64,000 nt of DNA. Source: Bacteroidota bacterium (GTDB taxonomy: Bacteria; Bacteroidota; Bacteroidia; UBA7662; CANHCV01). The stretch spans positions 30,952 through 94,951 of the forward strand of contig CANMVY010000008.1 in NCBI GenBank assembly GCA_947501265.1, written 5' to 3'. Below, piece by piece: positions 17,746 to 24,202 of this stretch; the first letter of the stretch is position 1; the number at the start of each line of letters is the position of its first letter. The position numbers and the translations under genes are program-made. The notes under the pieces were generated by a model. That model was not told the origin of the DNA and searched no databases. It worked only from the letters and a program-made list of their open reading frames with translations.

Positions 17746-17812
17746 TTCGGGACCAGTTCAGGGACCGCCCTTCGACCAGCTCAGGGACCACCCATCGACC
17801 AGCTCAGGGAAC
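17746..17812. repeat. Cluster of three CCTTCGA...CTCAGGGACC short repeats
   Basis: TTCGGGACCAGTTCAGGGAC, CCTTCGACCAGCTCAGGGAC and ATCGACCAGCTCAGGGAAC follow one another about 23-25 bp apart. Confidence 0.75.
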
Positions 17813-17923
17813 AAGATTCTCCAGTTGTTGAGAACACCCACGGTAGAAAACGCAAGATTTAAATTAAGCAGTAAAAGAAGGATTTTTTGACGAAATTCAA
17901 ACATCTCCGAAGGTTTCAGGTTG

Positions 17924-17931
17924 TACTTTTG
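17924..17931 (+). promoter_or_regulatory. TACTTTTG -7 box of the DUF3050 gene
   Basis: Perfect TAnnTTTG match, 20 nt before the ATG at 17952. No TTTG at -33. Confidence 0.5.
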
Positions 17932-17951
17932 TACCCGTAAATTTATCTCGC

Positions 17952-18713
17952 ATGAGCCGCATAACATTGTTGCAGGAAAACATTCAAGACCTTCGCGAAA
18001 AACTTATTCATCATCCCATTTACCAACAGGTAAAAACGCCTCTTCAGTTCCAAACCTTTATGGAGCATCACATCTTCGCGGTATGGGATTTCATGTCGCT
18101 TCTCAAAGGACTTCAGCAACAGTTAACTTGCGTTTCAACGCCTTGGATTCCCGTGGGTTCGCCCAATACGCGTTACCTCATCAACGAAATCGTTGTGGGC
18201 GAAGAAAGCGATGTGGATGAAGAAGGAAACCGCCTCAGCCACTTTGAACTTTACCTCAAATCCATGGAAAAAGCGGGTGCAGATGTTGGAAAAATAGCTT
18301 TTTTCCTCGATGTCCTGAAACAAACTTCCTCCGTTGAACAAGCCTTGCAGGCCGCCAATGTTCCCGAGGGCGTAAAACAGTTTGTATTGAATACCTTTTC
18401 AGCCATCGAATCGGGTAAAGCACACGTCATGGCGGCTGTTTTTACTTTCGGCCGGGAAGACCTCATTCCTGAAATGTTCCTTTCCATCGTGAATTCCTTC
18501 CACCCCGATCAACTCGCTTCGTTTTCTACGTTCAAATACTATCTCGAGCGCCACATCGAAGTGGATGGAGGTCACCATAGCCACTTGGCCTTGTCCATGA
18601 CCGAAGAGTTGTGCGGAGACAATGAAGAACGTTGGTCTGAAGCCGAGGAAGCTACCCGTTTAGCTTTGCAAGCCCGCATTCAATTGTGGGATACGACGTT
18701 GGCGGCGCTTTAA
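17952..18713 (+). CDS. DUF3050 domain-containing protein (heme-oxygenase-like fold)
   Basis: The 253-residue product matches DUF3050 across its length: HHIFAVWDFMSLLKGLQQ near residues 38-56, PNTRYLINEIVVGEESD near 70-87, and a C-terminal YYLERHIEVDGGHHSHLALS near 197-216. The conserved His and Glu pattern and all-alpha character fit the heme-oxygenase/TENA-like superfamily, some members of which are diiron or heme enzymes. The biochemical role is unknown. It is preceded by its own -7 box and element island 2. Its stop overlaps the tail of menC, on the other strand, by 4 bp. Confidence 0.85.
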   Translation: MSRITLLQENIQDLREKLIHHPIYQQVKTPLQFQTFMEHHIFAVWDFMSLLKGLQQQLTCVSTPWIPVGSPNTRYLINEIVVGEESDVDEEGNRLSHFELYLKSMEKAGADVGKIAFFLDVLKQTSSVEQALQAANVPEGVKQFVLNTFSAIESGKAHVMAAVFTFGREDLIPEMFLSIVNSFHPDQLASFSTFKYYLERHIEVDGGHHSHLALSMTEELCGDNEERWSEAEEATRLALQARIQLWDTTLAAL

Positions 18714-19762
18714 TTTTCGTTTTTACGCCACATTTCTGACTTCCGTATTTCCAACGAACCTGCGAAATTGTTTTCGTATAAGGCCCCTGTTCCTAATCCT
18801 TGGGGCAGTTCGTTGTTTTTCGTGGCAACCCACTGTGCAATGAATTCCAAACCGATGTTCGACTCCAACATGGAGGTGCTCCACCAGAGAATGTTGCGTT
18901 CCATAGCGGCATCGATCCATTCCTCGCAAGCCGCCAATCCGCCCAGCAACATGGGCTTCAAAATCAAATAGGGCGGCATCAATGCATCCAAAAGTTCCCG
19001 TCGATTTACTACCCCGATCAGTTCTTCGTCCAAAGCGATGGGAATGGGGCTTTGTTGAATAATTTGCCGCAATTCCTGGTGTTGGCCAACCTCCAGGGGC
19101 TGCTCCACACTATGAATTTGGCATTCAGCTAACTTCTCCAGGTTATTCAACGCATCCATGGCCGAGAAAGCTCCATTGGCATCCAATCGTATCTCCAATT
19201 CAGGTCCTTCGGGCAAATTTCTTACCCATCGAAGCAAATCCAAATCGTCTTCCAATTGGTGTTGCCCAACTTTGAATTTCAAAATCCGGAATCCTTCTTT
19301 TATTTTTTGCAGAACTTGCTCTTCTTGGAATGCTCGACTTCCCATCCAAATGAGGCCATTCATCGGAATTCCTTGCGCTCCTCTTGCAAAGGCCGAATCA
19401 AAATAAAGACCTTTTTCGGGAGCTAATGCACCAAGGCTTCCCATTTCCCAAGCGAAAACCAATCCCGGTTTTCCTTTCAAGCTGTTCCAAAATTCCACTT
19501 CGTTTCCCGCATTGAAAGCATCGATGGAGGGAAGAACCGATTTCAATGGATCTTCCGACCAATCGGGACTTAGCCCTTTCAGGGGACCAAATTCTCCAAA
19601 TTGTTCTCGAGGGCCATTGTTTAGGCTGATGAAAACGCCCGGTCGATCGTGCAGGATACCCCGAGAAGTGCCACTTGGGCGTTTGAAATGCAAGGTGTGG
19701 GGATAGGCTTCGGCTCGAAAGCCGAGGTCTTTCAGTTGCTGAAAAGAAATGTACTTGCTCAT
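18710..19762 (-). CDS. menC: o-Succinylbenzoate synthase
   Basis: Enolase-superfamily dehydratase converting SHCHC to o-succinylbenzoate in menaquinone biosynthesis. The 350-residue product shows the family catalytic residues: Lys162/Lys164 (ILKFKVG), metal ligands Asp194 (RLDANGAF), Glu220 (VEQPLE) and Asp245 (ALDEEL), and the second Lys269 (LILKPMLLGG). It follows menA with an ATGA overlap (19759-19762), so translation is probably coupled. Last gene of the purF-like/menA/menC operon. Confidence 0.93.
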   Translation of the reverse strand: MSKYISFQQLKDLGFRAEAYPHTLHFKRPSGTSRGILHDRPGVFISLNNGPREQFGEFGPLKGLSPDWSEDPLKSVLPSIDAFNAGNEVEFWNSLKGKPGLVFAWEMGSLGALAPEKGLYFDSAFARGAQGIPMNGLIWMGSRAFQEEQVLQKIKEGFRILKFKVGQHQLEDDLDLLRWVRNLPEGPELEIRLDANGAFSAMDALNNLEKLAECQIHSVEQPLEVGQHQELRQIIQQSPIPIALDEELIGVVNRRELLDALMPPYLILKPMLLGGLAACEEWIDAAMERNILWWSTSMLESNIGLEFIAQWVATKNNELPQGLGTGALYENNFAGSLEIRKSEMWRKNEN

Positions 19763-20676
19763 CGAGTTATCATCAATCCTATCGAGAACAACACCACGAT
19801 GAAAAAGGTTTTCAGGGCAGTTTTCTTCAAAAATGGATCAAAATCGACGGGGTCTTTGACCGAAAGGACCGGTTTTAAATCCTTCATCAACAAATAAATG
19901 GGAAGGAGAACCAGCAGCAACCAAGGCCGAAGGGCTGCCAAAGGAAACAACATGGCAATGAAAAGCCCAACGGCATTTCCAACTAAGATGGTGTGGTAAC
20001 GAAAGGCAAACCGCTGTCCCATGCGAACGGGAATCGTTCTTTTTCCGGCCAATCCGTCGTTTTCGCGATCCCTCATGTTGTTCAAATTGAGCACCGCAAC
20101 CGCACAAAATCCAATGGCAAAGGCGGCAAACCAAACCGAAATATGGCCGATGGGCAATCCATGCAAAGCGTAGCTGCCCAAAACAGCAATCGGTCCGAAA
20201 AATAGGAAAACGGAAAGGTCGCCCAAACCGGCATAACCGTACGGACGTTTTCCCCAGGTGTAAAGCAAAGCGGCGAAAATAGCGGCAATTCCCAACAGCA
20301 AAAAGCTGAAAAAGCTGGCATTAAATGCACCAAAGGCGTGAAAAAGCAGGAACAAGCCAAGAATAAGCGAAATGGCCGACATAACCATCACTCCGCGCCG
20401 CATCTGTTCACGGGTTAATAAACCGGCTTGAACGGCGCGTTGCGGACCAATGCGGCCGAGGTTGTCGGCCCCGTTTTCGGTGTCGCCCAAATCATTGGCA
20501 AAATTGCTCAACACTTGTAACGCAACAGCCGTTAGAATAGAAAGGCCTGCAATGTCCCATCGAGCGATACGTCCGGCTTGAATGCAGGCCGACAGCGCCA
20601 TGGCATTGCCCGCCAATAAACCACTCAGCGCGAGCGGTAGGGTACGAGGGCGGGCAGCTGATATCCAAGGATTCAT
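19759..20676 (-). CDS. menA: 1,4-Dihydroxy-2-naphthoate polyprenyltransferase
   Basis: UbiA-family membrane prenyltransferase that attaches the polyprenyl chain to DHNA, giving demethylmenaquinone. The 305-residue product shows WISAARPRTLPLA at the start and the two Asp-rich Mg/prenyl-diphosphate motifs (NFANDLGDTENGAD near residues 54-67; NNMRDRENDGLAGKRT in the middle), with about eight membrane helices. The ATG at 20676, one base after the purF-like stop, is preferred because MNPWISAARP aligns with the family start. An ATG at 20718 would overlap the upstream gene by 41 bp. The polyprenyl chain may come from the synthase at 1325-2290. Confidence 0.94.
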   Translation of the reverse strand: MNPWISAARPRTLPLALSGLLAGNAMALSACIQAGRIARWDIAGLSILTAVALQVLSNFANDLGDTENGADNLGRIGPQRAVQAGLLTREQMRRGVMVMSAISLILGLFLLFHAFGAFNASFFSFLLLGIAAIFAALLYTWGKRPYGYAGLGDLSVFLFFGPIAVLGSYALHGLPIGHISVWFAAFAIGFCAVAVLNLNNMRDRENDGLAGKRTIPVRMGQRFAFRYHTILVGNAVGLFIAMLFPLAALRPWLLLVLLPIYLLMKDLKPVLSVKDPVDFDPFLKKTALKTFFIVVLFSIGLMITR

Positions 20677-20677
20677 C

Positions 20678-22573
20678 TCAGTAACTTCGTTCGTTATTGC
20701 CCTCAAACCAGTTGACATAAGCCCGATTGACCACTTTCATTCCACCCGGGGTGGGGTAGTCGCCACTGAAATACCAATCGCCCGTGTGTTCCGGGGAAGA
20801 TAAATGCAAATTTTCCAGCGATTGGAAAATGATTTTGATGGGGATTTGGAAGTTTTCAGGACGAACCAATTCGGCAATTTTTTGAGAAATTTGTTCAACA
20901 GAAAACGGACGATATACCCGCTTAACGTGGTTAACAATGTTTTCTTCCTTCAGCAACTCCGTTTTGGCGTCCTGGTAAACGTCTTCTAAAACAGATTCTT
21001 GGCCGCTTTCTTTGAGTAATTCTACTGCAGCTTTGAAGGCAATGAATTCCGACATTCGGCTCATGTTGATTCCGTAACAATCGGGATATCGGATTTGGGG
21101 CGCGGCCGATACGAGCACAATTTGCTTGGGTTGCAGGCGCGCCAAAACGGTGAAAATGGATTGTTTGAGCGTGGTTCCACGCACAATGCTGTCGTCCAAG
21201 ATCACCAAACGGTCTTGGTTGGGTTGGAGAATGCCGTAAGTTACATCATATCCAGCGGAAACGATAGCATTTCGATCGGCATCTTGGGTGATGAACGTTC
21301 GAATTTTGGCATCTTTATGAATCACCTTTTCAACCCTTGCTCTTAAATTCAACAGTTCTTGAACTTCTTCTTCTGGCAAATGGGGATTATTCTTGATGGT
21401 AGAAACCCGGTGTTTGATCAGGTGAGCGTCGATTCCTTTCACCATGCCCAAGAAAGACGATTCTGCCGTTTGGGGGATAAATCCGAAAACGGTGTTTTTA
21501 AAGTCGTTGTTGATGGCGGAAACGATGGCAGGAACCAACAATTCTCCCATTTTTAATCGCTCTTGGTAAATTTCTCGGTCGGTTCCTCGGGAAAAATAGA
21601 TGCGTTCGAACGAACAAGATTTCCGCTCTTGAGCCTCCAAAATCATGGGATTGGTTAGTGTTCCATCTTTTTTAATGATGAGGGCGCTACCTGGTTGGAT
21701 TTCTTGGATGGATTCGAAGGAAGCGCCAATAGCGGCTTGAATGGCTGGGCGCTCACTTGCTACCACAATTATTTCGTCATCGGCGTAATAGTAACCAGGA
21801 CGAATTCCCGATGGGTCGCGGAGGACAAAAGCGTCGCCGTGGCCCAACAATCCCGACATGAGGTAACCGCCGTCCCAACGCTTAGCGCTAGGTTTTAGAA
21901 TGCTTTCCAAATCGAGGTTGGATTGGATTTTTTGCGATATTTCTTGATGGGAAAATCCTTCTTTTTTGAAACGTTGGAAGAGTTCTTCGTTCTGTTCATC
22001 CAGGAAATGCCCAATTTTCTCCATCACCGTAACCGTATCGGTTTTTTCTTTGGGGTGTTGCCCCAATTCGATGAGGGTTTGAACCAGCTCCTCCACGTTG
22101 GTCATGTTGAAGTTCCCCGCAACCAACAAGTTTCTCGACATCCAGTTGTTTTGTCGATGGAAAGGGTGGCATTTTTCGATGGTGTAATCGCCGTGGGTTC
22201 CGTAACGAACGTGGCCCAAAAGAACTTCCCCTAAAAAAGGTGTGATGTCCTTCATGGCCTCTGCGTTTTCTGCAGTAATGGGTGTATTCTGGGTTGCAAT
22301 ACCCACTTGTTTAGCGACCTGGGCGAAGATATCTTTTACGGGAGCTTCCTGAATGGAGCGCTGCCGATCGATGTAGCGGGTGCCGGGAGCAACGTTGAGT
22401 TTGATGGTGCCAATTCCGGCTCCATCCTGCCCGCGGTTGATTTGTTTCTGCATGAGAACGTGCAGAACGTTGAGGCCGTGCCAAGCCGTCCCGTATTTAT
22501 GAAGGTAATATTCGAAAGGTTTTAGCAAGCGGACCAAGGCTAATCCGCACTCGTGCTCGATGAAATCGGACAT
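20678..22573 (-). CDS. Amidophosphoribosyltransferase family protein, long Bacteroidota variant
   Basis: Ntn-hydrolase glutaminase plus phosphoribosyltransferase, the PurF architecture. The expected reaction is PRPP + glutamine to phosphoribosylamine, the first step of purine synthesis. The 631-residue product is over 120 residues longer than usual PurF, with extra sequence around 160-235 and 380-450. Cys9 (HECGLALV) is the likely nucleophile after an 8-residue propeptide. RGQDGAGIG (47-55), HVRYGTHG (121-128), DGGY (234-237) and the PRPP loop VILDDSIVRGTT (457-468) are present. The usual HNGNLxN oxyanion-hole stretch is instead AGNFNMTN (152-159). It could be a paralogue with altered amide-donor use; a standard purF elsewhere would support that. 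First gene of the men operon; a TACCTTTG box ends 5 nt before its ATG. Confidence 0.82.
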   Translation of the reverse strand: MSDFIEHECGLALVRLLKPFEYYLHKYGTAWHGLNVLHVLMQKQINRGQDGAGIGTIKLNVAPGTRYIDRQRSIQEAPVKDIFAQVAKQVGIATQNTPITAENAEAMKDITPFLGEVLLGHVRYGTHGDYTIEKCHPFHRQNNWMSRNLLVAGNFNMTNVEELVQTLIELGQHPKEKTDTVTVMEKIGHFLDEQNEELFQRFKKEGFSHQEISQKIQSNLDLESILKPSAKRWDGGYLMSGLLGHGDAFVLRDPSGIRPGYYYADDEIIVVASERPAIQAAIGASFESIQEIQPGSALIIKKDGTLTNPMILEAQERKSCSFERIYFSRGTDREIYQERLKMGELLVPAIVSAINNDFKNTVFGFIPQTAESSFLGMVKGIDAHLIKHRVSTIKNNPHLPEEEVQELLNLRARVEKVIHKDAKIRTFITQDADRNAIVSAGYDVTYGILQPNQDRLVILDDSIVRGTTLKQSIFTVLARLQPKQIVLVSAAPQIRYPDCYGINMSRMSEFIAFKAAVELLKESGQESVLEDVYQDAKTELLKEENIVNHVKRVYRPFSVEQISQKIAELVRPENFQIPIKIIFQSLENLHLSSPEHTGDWYFSGDYPTPGGMKVVNRAYVNWFEGNNERSY

Positions 22574-22578
22574 GAAAA

Positions 22579-22586
22579 CAAAGGTA
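22579..22586 (-). promoter_or_regulatory. TACCTTTG -7 box 5 nt before the purF-like ATG
   Basis: Perfect TAnnTTTG on the minus strand. The predicted +1 falls on the ATG at 22573, implying a leaderless transcript; the next in-frame ATG (residue 41) would remove the catalytic Cys9. No -33 TTTG. Confidence 0.4.
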
Positions 22587-22770
22587 CAACACGAGCGGGA
22601 AAGAATGGCAGTAAAATGCCTTTGAAAACGCTTGAGGGATTCAATAGAAAAAGGTGGATTTGTGAATACGTTATCTTCGAATTTCTAACGATTCAACCAC
22701 AAACATCAAAAGATAAGAGACATTTTAAAGTGTCTTTTCGCCGATGTGTGTAAATCCAAAAGAAGGCTGG

Positions 22771-23160
22771 TTAAATGAAGAAATATAAAAAAAGAATGAT
22801 TTGGTGCCTCCTTAGCCCATCAGCTCTTCCGATTTGTCTTCCCGATCCATCGTAAAGGGTATTCCCGTTTAGTTTGCCAATTTGCCTACCCGATCCGTCA
22901 TAAAAGTAATCTCCACTCATCCTGCCGATTTGCCTACCCGAACCATCGTAAACGTAATCCCCACTCATTCTACCGATTTGCCTGCCCGACCCATCGTAAA
23001 CGTAATCCCCATTTATTTTTCCGATTTGTCTTCCCGATCCATCGTAAAAATAATCTCCGCTCACCTTTCCGATTTGTCGACCTGAGCCATTGTACATGTA
23101 TTGAGCCTGAGCAAAACCAAATGACAGCAACACGGACGTAATGAGTAATAAATATTTCAT
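22771..23160 (-). CDS. Small secreted 16-residue-repeat protein (possible 4-fold beta-flower type)
   Basis: 129 residues: a clear signal peptide (about 1-19, ending AQAQ), then six tandem 16-residue repeats with consensus GDYxYDGSGRQIGxxx, and a hydrophobic tail ending LFLYFFI. The repeats resemble small Bacteroidota proteins described as 4-fold beta-flower folds; this assignment is tentative. Function is unknown. Repeats of 48 bp are visible in the DNA between about 22830 and 23100. A good promoter at 23380-23410 predicts a long leader of about 210 nt with a stem-loop (23314-23354), unusual for such a short gene. The ATG at 23160 gives an ideal signal peptide. Confidence 0.75.
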   Translation of the reverse strand: MKYLLLITSVLLSFGFAQAQYMYNGSGRQIGKVSGDYFYDGSGRQIGKINGDYVYDGSGRQIGRMSGDYVYDGSGRQIGRMSGDYFYDGSGRQIGKLNGNTLYDGSGRQIGRADGLRRHQIILFLYFFI

Positions 23161-23313
23161 TTTTTCTTTTTTAGTTTTTTATCCTTCAATTTTGTTTTTC
23201 GGATCCCTCTTTTTGATAAGATTTTGGCCTCCACTTTTTTATTTCCTTGGTTTAACCCCTTTGGGTTCCAGAGACAATCTTGATTTTTAACGCTCTTCCC
23301 ATCATTTCTTCAT

Positions 23314-23354
23314 TCTCAAGACATTGATTCGATCGATGTTTCAATAACTTGAGA
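23314..23354 (-). promoter_or_regulatory. Stem-loop in the long 5' leader of the small repeat protein
   Basis: TCTCAAG pairs with CTTGAGA (7 bp); after a 2x2 internal loop ATTGA pairs with TCAAT (5 bp), closing a 13-nt loop that contains TCGATCGA. It lies within the predicted transcript leader. Confidence 0.5.
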
Positions 23355-23379
23355 TAAAAAATGCGTCTCAGAACGAGTT

Positions 23380-23410
23380 CAAATCTATCAATAGAAAACA
23401 AAAAAACAAA
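23380..23410 (-). promoter_or_regulatory. Full Bacteroidota-type promoter of the small repeat protein
   Basis: On the minus strand TTTG (23410-23407), a 19-nt spacer and TAGATTTG (23387-23380) match the TTTG-N19-TAnnTTTG consensus exactly. Predicted start near 23373. Confidence 0.6.
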
Positions 23411-23432
23411 GGTTTTAAAATACATTGTTTTG

Positions 23433-23526
23433 AAAATTGGAAACGATTGAAACGGCTCTACACCTTAACTTTACTTCCGGGGAGGGGTTGGTGTTCCCTG
23501 AGTTCAATCGAAGGGCGTTGTCCCCC
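23433..23526 (+). repeat. Dispersed element A, copy 3
   Basis: Plus-orientation copy: AAAATTGGAAACGATTGAAA, CGGCTCTACACCTTAAC, TTTACTTCCGGGGAGGGG, TTGGTGTTCCCTGAGTTC and ATCGAAGGGCGTTGTCCCCC. Confidence 0.85.
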
Positions 23527-23714
23527 GATTTCGATCATTTTTGTTATACCCACTGCATTCTATGTATTAGAAACCTAAAAGAGACGATGCAAGGGCGGTC
23601 GATCGGGTCCTCGAGTGTCCCGACATCTGAAGTGACACCGTATCGGTGGAGTCCCCGAAATACCATTCTCCTTTCTGGAAAATCATTGTTCCTTAGTTTA
23701 TCCTGAAATTGATT

Positions 23715-23906
23715 TAAAAAAAAATTGAATGGATAAAACTGGGGGATAAATCCCCTCCCCCACCGAAAGCAATTTACGGCTTTTTCCGATGTTATTCGTT
23801 ACATAAACGTTTATAAACGTAAGTAAACGATTATAAACGTTTCAATACGGCTAGGAACTTGAAATGCAATAAATTTGTGTTGGGTAGGGGGCGGTAGCCC
23901 CCGTTT
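23715..23906 (+). repeat. Dispersed element B, copy 3
   Basis: Same order of parts as copy 1. AAACG at 23805, 23815, 23825 and 23835, then ATACG at 23845. The right arm has lost its CCG (CAATAAATTTG), yet the TAAATTTG box (23870-23877) is intact, followed by GGGGGC-GGTA-GCCCCC. Confidence 0.85.
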
Positions 23907-23995
23907 TCCGGTAGCCACTCACGCTGGTCGAGGCCTTCGGCAGGCTTATCCCTAAATCAGTCGGGATGTATCGAGGCCATCGAAAGGCCAAGGGT

Positions 23996-24042
23996 GGTCC
24001 CTGAGTCCAATCGAAGGGCGGTCCCTGAGTCCAATCGAAGGG
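23996..24042. repeat. Tandem pair of GGTCCCTGAG...CGAAGGG short repeats
   Basis: GGTCCCTGAGTCCAATCGAA followed by GGG occurs twice, 24 bp apart. Confidence 0.8.
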
Positions 24043-24202
24043 CAGTCCTAGAATGCTATTCCATAATCCAAGCGCTGTTTTCTTCCTTTTCCACAACGAT
24101 TCTCTCCCATCTACACCGATTCGTTTTTTTCCACAAATGGGGTTGTTGCTTGAAAGTGAAGCAATTTGATTTTAATTTTCCAAAACCAACCAACACCTAA
24201 CT

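Larger units (their letters stand above)
17067..17951. other. Intergenic repeat island 2 (no gene)
   Basis: Contains the TonB receptor terminator, element A (17297-17367), element B in reverse orientation (17445-17657), a cluster of CCTTCGA/CTCAGGG short repeats (17746-17812) and the -7 box of the next gene at 17924. Short open frames here arise from the repeats. Confidence 0.75.
23161..24202. other. Divergent intergenic region with repeat island 3
   Basis: Lies between two divergently transcribed genes. From left to right: the long leader and promoter of the small repeat protein (23161-23410), element A (23433-23526), element B (23715-23906), tandem short repeats (23996-24042), then an A+T-rich stretch before the TonB receptor. 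No gene is supported. Confidence 0.75.

Noticed and set aside
22701..22741. Weak hairpin AGACA...TGTCT as terminator of the small repeat gene
   Set aside because: Stem of only about 5 bp with poor T-tract; not convincing.
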